Shown piece by piece: positions 46,401 through 54,476 of a DNA stretch of 59,623 nt; position 1 is the first letter of the stretch; every line of letters starts with the position of its first letter. The notes beneath the pieces are model-generated. The model saw only the letters and a list, made by a program, of their open reading frames with translations, was not told the DNA's origin and searched no databases. Source of the stretch: a gamma proteobacterium symbiont of Taylorina sp. (lineage in GTDB: Bacteria > Pseudomonadota > Gammaproteobacteria > GRL18); contig JAHXIV010000055.1 in NCBI GenBank assembly GCA_025655455.1, positions 1-59,623 on the forward strand. The letters run 5' to 3'. Position numbers and translations under genes: made by a program.

Positions 46401-49400
46401 TAAGTCTGCTTCCATATTCATATTCAGATCAAGCATCTCAACGGGATAACCGGTTTTTTCATTGACAATTTCCAGCATGCCTTGTTCTATGGCTTTGGCA
46501 TCAATGCCCGCAGCAGCAGTCACTACAGATGCTGCAACAGGAGCAGCAACTGCACCCGCTTTAAGCTCTACATATTGCACGATTTCCAGTAAAGTCTGCA
46601 TCTCCGCTAAATCATTTTGATCCAGTTCCGGCAATTCAGGGAATTTGCTGGTCATGGCACCGAGAATTTCAACTCGCTTAATAGAGTCAATACCCAGATC
46701 CGCTTCCATATTCATATTCAGATCAAGCATCTCAACCGGATAACCGGTTTTCTCATTGACAATTTCCAGCATACCTTGTTCTATGGCCTTTGCATCAATA
46801 CCGCTAACGGCAGGTGCCGTTGTTGTTATAGCTGCCACTGAACCTGCCTTAAGTTCAACATATTGAACAATTTCCAATAGAGTCTGCATTTCAGCTAAAT
46901 CATTTTGATCCAGCTCAGGCAGATTAGGGAATTTACTGGTCATGGCACCCAGAATTTCAACTCGTTTAATGGAGTCAATCCCCAGATCAGCTTCCATATT
47001 CATATTCAGATCAAGCATCTCAACCGGGTAACCGGTTTTTTCATTAACGATTTCCAGCATACCCTGTTCTATGGCCTTTGCATCAATACCGCTAACAGCA
47101 GGTGCTGCTGTTGCTATAGACGGAGCTGCTATAGACGGAGCTGCTATAGACGGAGCTGCTATAGCACCCGCTTTAAGTTCTACATAGTCAACAATTTCCA
47201 ATAGCGTCTGCATTTCTGCTAAATCATTTTGATCCAGTTCAGGCAGTTCAGGGAATTTAGCAGTCATGGCACCGAGAATTTCAACTCGCTTAATGGAATC
47301 AATTCCTAAATCGGCCTCCATATTCATATTCAGATCAAGCATCTCAACCGGATAACCGGTTTTCTCATTGACAATTTCCAGCATGCCCTTTTCAATAACT
47401 TTTGCGTCTATCCCTGTAGAAACAGGTGCTGCTGTTACTACAGTCGCAGTTTGAGTTATAGGAGCAGAAACTGTTGCTGCAGAAGCTGCTCTTTTATCAA
47501 CATATTCAACAATTTCCAGCAATGTCTGCGTTTCAGCCAGATCATTTTGATCCAGTTCAGGTAAATCAGGGAATTTAGCGGTCATGGCACCGAGAATTTC
47601 AACCCGTTTAATGGAGTCGATACCTAAGTCTGCTTCCATATTCATATTCAGATCAAGCATTTCTATAGGATAGCCTGTTTTATCCTGAACAATTTCCAAT
47701 AGACCTTTTTGAATAGTTTGAGTATCTAACACAGCTACAGATACAGATTCTGCAATAACAGGTGCGGCACTAACAACAGGTTCAGCTGCCATAGGTGCAG
47801 CTGCTGGGCTGGTAGTAACGGGCTTAACAATTTCAGGAGACACTGTTGCCGGCGCAGCAGATGGCACAGAATTAGTCACTTCCTGAGTAAAAGTATTGGC
47901 AGGAGCTGATGTCGTTTTTGACAAAGACAGCGGTTGACCTGTCAGCATTTGTTGTGTGGCCTGATTAAATTCTATCTGGCTGCGCAGATAACTTTCGTGT
48001 ACATGCAATGTCTGCTGCTGGTACTGATGCATTTCAGACATGCCATTAGTAATATTATCGGGTACGACTTTATCATTTGCACCAAATTCATCCACCAGAT
48101 GATGCATCATATTAAAGAAACCCTGTGAATAGTCTTTCTGACTTTCCAGATAAGTTTCATGCGCCTTTAATGTAGCAGACTGAGATTTTAACCAGTCAGT
48201 CTGATCCATTGCCTGCACCTGAATAGTTTGTATCTGTACGGGCTGCTCCTGAACCGGCTCATTAATAACAGGAGTCACTGGAGCTGCTGGAGCCACAGCA
48301 GGAACTGCTGTTTCCAGGCTGGACGGCAAGGTCAGCTGAAATCCATCATTTAAAGCATCGTCAAAGGCCTTTTTAGTGGCATCACTGACATAGTTGGCAC
48401 CATTAAGTTTAATATTCATGCCGGCTTTTTTAACAATGGGCTTTTCTATGTCAGCCTGATAAATATCTTTTAGATTCAGATCAACACCGGCGACTTTCAA
48501 CTGCACCAGGGCATCACGATAAAGAATATCACTGTTTTTCTTAGGAGAATCATTCAATGAGATAGCCATATGCGGTCTATCCCCTAAAATGGCATCCACT
48601 AATTTAGTTAAAACATTCTTCGGTCCAAATTCAACAAAAATAGTACCGCCCTGCTCTGCAATCTCATTAATTTGCTGTGAGAACTGCACCGAGTTCAGCA
48701 TATTACGCTTAAAACTATCTTTAATTTTCTTCGCTGAATCAGGGTATTTCTTAGCCGTCACATTGGAAAAAATTGTCGTATGAGGCTTATTAAATTTTTG
48801 ACTGTCAATAGCATCTGAGAACGGTTTATGAGCATACTCAACTAAAGGAGAATGAAATGCTGCAGATACCGGTAATGAAACCACCGAGAAACCGTCATTT
48901 TTTAAGGCATCCTTTGCGGCATTAATCCCGTCAGTCGGTCCGGCTAATACCACCTGTTTAGGTGAATTATAATTAGCAATGGCAACCCCATCAAATGATT
49001 TAATTTTTCCTTCCACAGCTGCTGCATCACCCATTACCGCCAGCATACTACCTGCATCATAGCCAGCTTCAGGAGGTGTTCCCATTGCAAGACTTCGTGA
49101 ACGTGACAGGCTGTAGAAACTATCCTCATCTATAACGCCGGCAGCCCATAAGGCCGTCAGTTCACCATAACTATGGCCGGCAATCATATCGGCCTTGAAA
49201 CCATTTTCCTGCATCATTTTAAACAAACCGGCACTGACCGAACCAATCGCAGCTTGTATATATTGCGTCTGTTTTAATTTATCTTCCTGAGCCTTTCTGG
49301 CCTCATTATCAAATGGATTTTCAGGATAAACAGCTCTGGCAATCGTGGTGTCCAGATCGTTTTGCAACAATTTGCCCATTTTAGCAAAACTATCACTCAT

Positions 49401-51263
49401 GGGAGGAAAGTTAATGGTCAACTCTTTACACATATCAATATATTGTGAACCCTGACCACTAAACAGAGCAACAATTTTGGCATCTTCCGGCAAGGCTTCA
49501 GCACGATAATGAACACCTTCAGGATGATCCCAGCTTGGTTTATCCTGTTGCGCACTGAGTTGTTCAATTGCAGTGTTTAGACAATCAATCACTTCATTTT
49601 GACCCTGGGCAACAAAACCCAGACGGGGATCTGTTGTGGAAATAGTGGCATTTTCAAGAGATTGAACAAAGTTATAAAATTCCACACCACTGTCATCGCC
49701 GCTTAATGCAGTTAACCAGTTTTGGCATTGCCCGGCGAGTTCATCAGCAGTACTGCCATGCAGAACAAATGAACGGGCTGTATCATGCAGGCGAGTGCCT
49801 CTTTGGCTGGCCTGAGGAATATACTCTTCCATCACAAAGTGATAATTACTACCACCAAAACCAAAAGAGCTGACACCGGCACGACGCGGATGATCCGCCA
49901 TATTCACCCAGGGACGAACATCCGTATTCAGATAAAAAGACGATTGTTCAATTGCCAGCTTAGGATTGGGCTTATCAATATTAATTGTTGGCGGCAATAC
50001 TTTATGGTAAAGCGATAAAGCGGTTTTGATAATGCCGGCAGAACCTGCCGCTGTTTTTGTATGACCGATTTGAGATTTTACACTACCCAGAGCAATATGT
50101 TGTTTCTCATGTCCTTCAGTATCAAAGGCCAGCTTTAAACCATCAAACTCTGCAGCGTCCCCGGCTTTAGTGCCCGTACCATGGGCTTCTAATAAATCAA
50201 TACTTTTCATATCAAAACCGGCATCATCATAGGCGCGATCAATTGCTACCCGCTGTCCTGATGCGCGAGGTGCATAAATACTCTTGAAACGACCATCACT
50301 GGAAGTCCCAACCCCTTTAATTACCGCATAAATACGATCATTATCACGCTCGGCATCTTCCAGACGCTTAAGCATTACCATACCCACACCTTCACCAATC
50401 ACAATACCATGTGAATCTTCGTCAAAAGGCTTAGGCACGTCACCATCGGTAAATGCAGGTGTCTTACTGAAGTTAAGATACATAAAAGGCGAATTGTCAG
50501 TGTCTACACCACCGGTAATCATGGTATTGGCTTTAAATTCCAGTAAATCACTAATGGCCATTTTCATTGCCGCCAGTGAACCTGCACAGGCAGCATCAAC
50601 AACACAATTAGTCCCGCCCAGGTCAAAACGGTTTGCAACACGACCGGCTATGACATTACCCAGCATTCCCGGAAATGAGTTTTCTACCCAGGGAATATAA
50701 GCTTTTTTCATTTTTTCAATCAGAATCTGAATATCATCTTCTGCAACACCGCTGCTTCTTAATACTTTTTCCCAGACAGGTCCCTGCAAACGTGAAACCA
50801 GTGGCGTAATCAGCTTTTGACCACCACCCACGCCAAGAATCACACCGGTATTTTCACGATCAAAATTGCCGTCCACATAACCGCAATCTTTTAATAAATC
50901 TCTGGCAACCACTAATGATAATAATTGTGATGAATCTGTGACTTCCAGAATATTAGGCGGCAAACCAAATTCCATTGGATCAAAATCAATATCTGGAATA
51001 AAACCACCGCGTTTGCTATAACTCTTATCGGGAGCAGAAGGATCTGCATTATAAAGATCATCTATTTCCCAGCGGTCAGACGGCACATCAATTACACAAT
51101 CCATCTTGCCCATAATATTTTCCCAAAACTCATGTAAATCTCTTGATTCAGGAAAGAGCGATGCCATACCGATAATAGCAATCGGAGTTTCTTGTAATCG
51201 GGAAGCCATCTTTTTATCTGATGCGCTATCACGAGATTGATCAATATTTGTATTTTCTGCCAT
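43425..51263 (-). CDS. pfaA: PUFA synthase subunit PfaA (KS-MAT-6xACP-KR-DH)
   Basis: The product is 2612 residues, typical for PfaA. Domains: ketosynthase (about 25-480; DAACAGSLAAM near 222, EAHGTGTKAGD, KSQIGHTKTAAG); malonyl-CoA acyltransferase (about 590-920; FSGQGSQYIDM, AGHSYGELTALW with Ser near 697); a Pro/Ala-rich spacer; six acyl carrier domains (about 1175-1790), each with LGIDSIKRVEILGAM carrying the phosphopantetheine Ser; ketoreductase (about 2040-2270; VSGGAKGV, MFSSAAGFYGNNGQSDYSVA); and a C-terminal hot-dog dehydratase (about 2345-2600; NDHVIGGNPVLPSATA). It builds and reduces the growing acyl chain from malonyl units together with PfaC and PfaD. It is the first gene of the pfa run, divergent from the CHAD gene. 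Confidence 0.96.
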   Translation of the reverse strand: MAENTNIDQSRDSASDKKMASRLQETPIAIIGMASLFPESRDLHEFWENIMGKMDCVIDVPSDRWEIDDLYNADPSAPDKSYSKRGGFIPDIDFDPMEFGLPPNILEVTDSSQLLSLVVARDLLKDCGYVDGNFDRENTGVILGVGGGQKLITPLVSRLQGPVWEKVLRSSGVAEDDIQILIEKMKKAYIPWVENSFPGMLGNVIAGRVANRFDLGGTNCVVDAACAGSLAAMKMAISDLLEFKANTMITGGVDTDNSPFMYLNFSKTPAFTDGDVPKPFDEDSHGIVIGEGVGMVMLKRLEDAERDNDRIYAVIKGVGTSSDGRFKSIYAPRASGQRVAIDRAYDDAGFDMKSIDLLEAHGTGTKAGDAAEFDGLKLAFDTEGHEKQHIALGSVKSQIGHTKTAAGSAGIIKTALSLYHKVLPPTINIDKPNPKLAIEQSSFYLNTDVRPWVNMADHPRRAGVSSFGFGGSNYHFVMEEYIPQASQRGTRLHDTARSFVLHGSTADELAGQCQNWLTALSGDDSGVEFYNFVQSLENATISTTDPRLGFVAQGQNEVIDCLNTAIEQLSAQQDKPSWDHPEGVHYRAEALPEDAKIVALFSGQGSQYIDMCKELTINFPPMSDSFAKMGKLLQNDLDTTIARAVYPENPFDNEARKAQEDKLKQTQYIQAAIGSVSAGLFKMMQENGFKADMIAGHSYGELTALWAAGVIDEDSFYSLSRSRSLAMGTPPEAGYDAGSMLAVMGDAAAVEGKIKSFDGVAIANYNSPKQVVLAGPTDGINAAKDALKNDGFSVVSLPVSAAFHSPLVEYAHKPFSDAIDSQKFNKPHTTIFSNVTAKKYPDSAKKIKDSFKRNMLNSVQFSQQINEIAEQGGTIFVEFGPKNVLTKLVDAILGDRPHMAISLNDSPKKNSDILYRDALVQLKVAGVDLNLKDIYQADIEKPIVKKAGMNIKLNGANYVSDATKKAFDDALNDGFQLTLPSSLETAVPAVAPAAPVTPVINEPVQEQPVQIQTIQVQAMDQTDWLKSQSATLKAHETYLESQKDYSQGFFNMMHHLVDEFGANDKVVPDNITNGMSEMHQYQQQTLHVHESYLRSQIEFNQATQQMLTGQPLSLSKTTSAPANTFTQEVTNSVPSAAPATVSPEIVKPVTTSPAAAPMAAEPVVSAAPVIAESVSVAVLDTQTIQKGLLEIVQDKTGYPIEMLDLNMNMEADLGIDSIKRVEILGAMTAKFPDLPELDQNDLAETQTLLEIVEYVDKRAASAATVSAPITQTATVVTAAPVSTGIDAKVIEKGMLEIVNEKTGYPVEMLDLNMNMEADLGIDSIKRVEILGAMTAKFPELPELDQNDLAEMQTLLEIVDYVELKAGAIAAPSIAAPSIAAPSIATAAPAVSGIDAKAIEQGMLEIVNEKTGYPVEMLDLNMNMEADLGIDSIKRVEILGAMTSKFPNLPELDQNDLAEMQTLLEIVQYVELKAGSVAAITTTAPAVSGIDAKAIEQGMLEIVNEKTGYPVEMLDLNMNMEADLGIDSIKRVEILGAMTSKFPELPELDQNDLAEMQTLLEIVQYVELKAGAVAAPVAASVVTAAAGIDAKAIEQGMLEIVNEKTGYPVEMLDLNMNMEADLGIDSIKRVEILGAMTAKFPDLPELDQNDLAEMQTLKEIVDYVEQKSGISASDNDAADETVAISASSVIDEQLIQQTMLEIVNEKTGYPVEMLDLNMDLEADLGIDSIKRVEILGAMTARFPELPEMDQNELSEMRTLAEIVDYVKSLVPQDSNISRALSEQPAEFQAANSESFSTSERVVVKKFLPRPDVLETEISIMGRNCLLTDNGEKVTYKTAKELQSLGWNVTVMQLPSSLVAKPSTLPKGVKTVKLAKASVAELEKTLASVTASQTLNGFIHLSAKPADKGSKIKFSKRESTLLKLAFFTATYLQKALTTQPEQGRNFFISTSYMDGEIGTAGQVRFELNQGGLNGLIKTVNLEWDDVFCRAIDLSPKVDDEQASQIIIAELFDPDLSIIEVGHSKTHRMTLAGELRPHEPETDANNKITEQSVFLVSGGAKGVTAACIMPLAEKHHCRFILAGRAPYNGTEPEWAKGCHDDNELKRKIMGVLLEEGEKPTPVLVNKRLRAIKSDREITKTLQQIASFGGQAEYISADVTNGSALKLKAQPAIDKLGAINGIIHGAGVLADKPIQKKTEDDFNAVLNTKIEGIEAMLSLVDKDSLEYLLMFSSAAGFYGNNGQSDYSVANEILNKTAHQFRHFYPNCHVVSFNWGPWDGGMVTAELKRYFQERQVEIIPMDEGVEIFSNELHQNRAETIQLLVGSSMRSDADNTNTPLRTFLINTKLLLEDNPFLNDHVIGGNPVLPSATALSWMANICERISPSYSFFECENFQVLKGIVFDQSQSKSYQVDVKESSHDGNICRFQVTISSTGDTGKTLWHYKADMAVARELPQVPMYTASDLNESESTTGDTLYSNGTLFHGSLFQGIEKVINTSMKKLTLLCNMDKVKESEQGQFPISSLNPFATDLMFQAMLVWVREHRHLGSLPLKFLKVANYKMIPPLKDFYISLDVESTSETNMKADVVIHDQKGNIYSRAFGAEVTVSPTLDAMFAPK
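45960..47735 (-). repeat. Six tandem acyl carrier protein modules inside pfaA
   Basis: Six copies of an ~80-residue carrier domain are joined by Ala/Pro-rich linkers at roughly 290-325-base spacing. Copies 2 to 5 are almost identical in protein and very close in DNA, while the first and the last are more divergent (IVQDKTGYPIEM; NMDLEADLGID and SEMRTLAEI). The near identity suggests recent expansion or gene conversion. Carrier number is known to influence PUFA yield in such synthases. Confidence 0.95.
47113..47157 (-). repeat. Three 15-base tandem repeats in an ACP linker
   Basis: The unit GCTATAGACGGAGCT occurs three times exactly, encoding repeated Ala-Pro-Ser-Ile-Ala in the linker after the second carrier domain. 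It is in frame, so copy-number change would alter linker length by five residues without breaking the gene. Confidence 0.95.
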
Positions 51264-51627
51264 TGTTAAACCTGTTATTTCAATATGTTATAATAACAAC
51301 TGAATGTTAATTGTTTGACAAGAACCAGTCAGTTGAATTAATTACGTAACTGCTGATTTTAACCCATCCCATAAGATAGTCAATTTTATTATGCGATTAT
51401 AAAAACATTCATCTCCATTAATGACATATATTAAAAAATACGACATAATAATCAGCCTAATAAAACACAAATAAATTCGAGCATTAACATTAACAAAACT
51501 CTTTATCTTATTGATTTTAAACAAACATCATATTTAATTGATATTGAGAGCAAAAAACTCCGATGTAATAATTTATTTTGTCGTTTATAATCACCCATTC
51601 ATTTCCTTTAATCACAAAAAATTAAGT
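51264..51627. other. Divergent intergenic region between pfaA and the CHAD gene
   Basis: This 364-base AT-rich stretch contains the palindrome and possible pfaA promoter near 51286-51321. A TATAAT hexamer on the plus strand at 51586-51591 could serve the CHAD gene, though no good -35 is seen. A 60-codon open frame on the minus strand (51342-51524) shows no family features and is probably chance. No regulator gene of the pfaR type is present here. Confidence 0.5.
51286..51321 (-). promoter_or_regulatory. Possible pfaA promoter with 13-base palindrome
   Basis: On the minus strand TTGTCA (51321-51316) is followed after 17 bases by TGTTAT (51298-51293). The latter is half of a perfect palindrome, TGTTATAATAACA (51286-51298), 22 bases before the pfaA start. 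The palindrome could be an operator overlapping the -10. The -10 is only 4/6, so the promoter call is weak; the palindrome itself is certain. Confidence 0.35.
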
Positions 51628-53283
51628 ATGAAAACATCAAATAATAATTATACGCGTCATCTTCTTCCTGTCAGTATGAGCAAAAAAATGTTTCTGGATA
51701 CTTTTCAGCAGAAATTTACTATTAGAGAAACTTTTAATGACTCGGAAGAATTTGCCCTGCTGGACAGTTTTGGCTGGGAACTTTACTTTAATGGAATCAC
51801 AGCCATTCGTCAGAAAAATAAAATTAGTCTATGGCAGCAGGACGATCTATTTGATCCGGAACTGGCTCAAACCATCAATAATGTCAATGTAAAAAGCAAG
51901 TTCTGGTGGCAGATTTTTGCAACAGAAAGTGTTGATTCAGAATTAAAGAAAACCCTGCAAAAAACTCTTGATCTACGTGCTTTAACGGATGTTTATAAGG
52001 GTATACTAAAAATTCAGCAATTTAGCTTGCAAAATGATGAAGGAAAAATTTTAGTTTACTGCCAGCTCATCTCTGTTCACGCAGCAAACAGCCCCCGTAC
52101 TGCTGTTCTAAGGCAGGTAAAACTGATTCCTGTAACCGGTTATATCACTGAACATGAACAGGCCATAGCACTATTAGATGAACTGGGCGCTTTTAAACCA
52201 AAATTAGCAGCAATGGAAACACTGGTTAGAGCATTGGGTATCACACCACAGGCCTTTACAGTCAAACCTAAACTGGCTATAGCAAAACAAACCCCTTCAC
52301 GGTCTGCAATCAGTACTATTATTTCTACTTTAATTGAGAAACAACGTCTGACAGAAAATGGAATTATAAAAGATATTGACACAGAATTTCTGCATCATTT
52401 TAGAGTCGCCTTGCGTATGATCCGTGCGGCAATTGCACAGCTCAAAGTGGTCTTTCCTGAACAGGATGTAATTGATTTGAAAGATCGTTTTGGTGCTTTA
52501 GCCCGTAATACCAACCTGCTGAGAGATATTGATGTTTTTATTATGGAAAAAGATCGTTATATGAATCTGATCCCTGAATCATTACGTGATGGTTTAACCC
52601 CCATGTTTGATGACTTTGAAAACAATCGCAGAGTTGAAGTCAAACGGATATCTAAATGGCTGTCCAGTAGCGCCTACCAACGGGAAATTACCCAATTAGA
52701 CTCCTTATTTAAAAATGGTTATTCTGCATTGGAAACCCAATGGAGTGAAAAACCCTCTATTGAACTCGCTGTTAATAAAATTCAAAAGCGCTATAAGGCT
52801 ATACAAAAAACAGCAGCACAAATTACCAGTGACACACCGGACGAAGCCATTCACAATATCCGTATTGACTGTAAAAAGCTACGCTATCTGCTTTATTTCT
52901 TCGGTGACTTATTTGATAAAAGCCCTCGGCCAATGAAATTATCCACTGTTGCTTCTGCTAACATTAAAAAGAAGAATAAGACAGAGGATAATTTCATGTT
53001 AGGTAAGAATCAGGTCAAAATTGCCGCTAATCATCTAAAATCATTACAGGATAAACTGGGGATGTTCAATGATTTATCTGTACAGGGAGAATTTCTTGAA
53101 AATTATCTGGATAAAATTGAACACAAACCCCATAAAGATATACTTCTAATCGCCTCACTTGGTGGTCTGATTGCTATGCTTCACGCAAAACAGGTTCAGG
53201 AACGGGAAAACTGTATTGATGAGCTGGCTATATTTTCCAATGAACAAAATCGTTTATTATTCAAAACAACATTTGTAGTGTAA
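51628..53283 (+). CDS. CHAD-domain protein (putative polyphosphate-binding) with degenerate N-terminal domain
   Basis: The start ATG 51628 gives 551 residues; an in-frame TTG at 51538 would add 30 residues of poor quality. The C-terminal part (about 265-550) is a CHAD domain: a helical bundle rich in conserved His, Arg and Lys (HHFRVALRMIRAAIAQLK, LARNTNLLRDIDVFIM, AIHNIRIDCKKLRYLLYFF). CHAD domains are known to bind inorganic polyphosphate and often accompany CYTH/triphosphatase domains. The N-terminal ~200 residues have a CYTH-like layout but lack a clear ExExK motif, so enzymatic activity there is doubtful. The ParA-like and Nudix genes follow closely on the same strand. Confidence 0.85.
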   Translation: MKTSNNNYTRHLLPVSMSKKMFLDTFQQKFTIRETFNDSEEFALLDSFGWELYFNGITAIRQKNKISLWQQDDLFDPELAQTINNVNVKSKFWWQIFATESVDSELKKTLQKTLDLRALTDVYKGILKIQQFSLQNDEGKILVYCQLISVHAANSPRTAVLRQVKLIPVTGYITEHEQAIALLDELGAFKPKLAAMETLVRALGITPQAFTVKPKLAIAKQTPSRSAISTIISTLIEKQRLTENGIIKDIDTEFLHHFRVALRMIRAAIAQLKVVFPEQDVIDLKDRFGALARNTNLLRDIDVFIMEKDRYMNLIPESLRDGLTPMFDDFENNRRVEVKRISKWLSSSAYQREITQLDSLFKNGYSALETQWSEKPSIELAVNKIQKRYKAIQKTAAQITSDTPDEAIHNIRIDCKKLRYLLYFFGDLFDKSPRPMKLSTVASANIKKKNKTEDNFMLGKNQVKIAANHLKSLQDKLGMFNDLSVQGEFLENYLDKIEHKPHKDILLIASLGGLIAMLHAKQVQERENCIDELAIFSNEQNRLLFKTTFVV

Positions 53284-53307
53284 TAGCAAAACTAAAGAGT
53301 CCATTAT

Positions 53308-54069
53308 ATGAAAGTAGTTGCTTCTTATAGTATCAAAGGCGGTGTTGGCAAAACAGCAGCATCTGTTAACCTTGCCTATGCCTCGGCAAAAGCAGGCAAT
53401 GAGACATTATTAATTGATCTGGATCCACAGGGTGCTTCATCTTTTTATTTTCGTGTCGATGCCAATAAAAAATCCAAAAAAAGCTACTTTTTTACTAAAA
53501 AGAACAAACTGCTCAAAAACATTAAAGGTTCTAATTATAAAAAACTGGATATTCTTCCTGCCAACCTTTCTTTTAGAAATTTTGATATTATGCTCAATAA
53601 TATGGGTAAATCAAAAAAACAGTTGAAACAGATTTTATCTTTATTAAAAGACGAATACGACTTAATTATTTTAGATTGTCCACCTAATATTAACCTGTTG
53701 TCCGAAAATGTTTTTAATGCCGCCGATCTGATTATTGTGCCGGTGATTCCAACCACTTTATCAGAACGCACTTTTCAGCAGCTGCTCACTTTTTTCAAAA
53801 ATAATAATTATAACCAAAAAAAAATCCGTGCTTTTTTCTCTATGACACAAAGTAATAACAAGTTACATAAACAAACCATACAAAGCATGGAATCCAATTA
53901 TTCAAATTTCCTGAAAAGTGTCATCAGCTTTTCAACAGAGATTGAACGAATGGGAATTCATAGAGAACCGGTTCTGGCCTATGCATCTAAAAAACATCGC
54001 GTTCAGTCTTATCGAACATTATTCAATGAAATTGTTAAACTTCTAGCAAAAATAAATAAGAGTTATTAA
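53308..54069 (+). CDS. ParA/MinD-family ATPase without ParB
   Basis: The product is 253 residues. The deviant Walker A SIKGGVGKTAASVN, LLIDLDPQGASSFYF and LIILDCPPNINLLSEN mark a ParA-type P-loop ATPase, which in the known families positions DNA or protein cargo by cycling on the nucleoid or membrane. There is no ParB or centromere-like repeat beside it. It lies 24 bases after the CHAD gene and overlaps the Nudix start by one base, so cargo related to these proteins (for example polyphosphate granules) is a reasonable guess and no more. Confidence 0.88.
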   Translation: MKVVASYSIKGGVGKTAASVNLAYASAKAGNETLLIDLDPQGASSFYFRVDANKKSKKSYFFTKKNKLLKNIKGSNYKKLDILPANLSFRNFDIMLNNMGKSKKQLKQILSLLKDEYDLIILDCPPNINLLSENVFNAADLIIVPVIPTTLSERTFQQLLTFFKNNNYNQKKIRAFFSMTQSNNKLHKQTIQSMESNYSNFLKSVISFSTEIERMGIHREPVLAYASKKHRVQSYRTLFNEIVKLLAKINKSY

Positions 54070-54476
54070 TGAGTGTATTTGAAATTGGTTCTTTTCCTTT
54101 TCTAAAGAAAAAAGGAAAAATTTATGTCATGCTGGTGACTAATATCTCCGGAAATCTATGGATTTTGCCCAAAGGGCATCCTGAAGATAGTTTAAAAAAT
54201 CATAAGGTTGCTGAATTAGAAACTTATGAAGAAGCCGGGGTCACAGGTATTTTAGCAAAATCACTGAATCGTGAATTTAAAAATGAATGTGGCGGAACTT
54301 TATTAATATATCCCCTATCCATTAAAAAAACACTTACTGAATGGAAAGAAAAATCAAAAAGAAAGCGTAAACTGGTGAAAGTGAAAGAAGCGCTGCAGTT
54401 GGTCACAAGAAAAGAACATCTCAATGCAATTAAACATTTTTCTTCTAAAGTCACTCTTGAAAAACTCATGCCTTAA
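54069..54476 (+). CDS. Nudix hydrolase with non-consensus Nudix box
   Basis: The product is 135 residues. The segment LWILPKGHPEDS followed by AELETYEEAGV is a Nudix box with the three catalytic glutamates of ExxxEE kept. The Glu seven positions after the first Gly and the Arg before the first catalytic Glu are both Leu. Such boxes occur in diphosphoinositol/diadenosine polyphosphate-type relatives, so a polyphosphorylated substrate is plausible. The start overlaps the ParA stop by one base (TAATG). The C-terminal third is very basic (KEKSKRKRKLVKVKEA). The stop overlaps the convergent patatin gene stop. Confidence 0.82.
   Translation: MSVFEIGSFPFLKKKGKIYVMLVTNISGNLWILPKGHPEDSLKNHKVAELETYEEAGVTGILAKSLNREFKNECGGTLLIYPLSIKKTLTEWKEKSKRKRKLVKVKEALQLVTRKEHLNAIKHFSSKVTLEKLMP

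Noticed and set aside
46617..47204. Repetitive open frames on the plus strand opposite the ACP region
   Set aside because: They are the antisense images of the ACP repeats; no ribosome sites or family features.
45960..47735. Regularly spaced direct repeats that could be mistaken for a CRISPR array or satellite
   Set aside because: The repeats translate in frame as acyl carrier domains with LGIDSIKR motifs; spacing (~300 bases) and content exclude CRISPR.
51342..51524. 60-codon minus-strand open frame upstream of pfaA
   Set aside because: Short, AT-rich, no motif, no ribosome binding site; probably chance in an intergenic region.
53308..54069. Plasmid or chromosome partition locus
   Set aside because: The ATPase is ParA-like, but no ParB gene or clustered centromere repeats are nearby, and the operon context is CHAD/Nudix.
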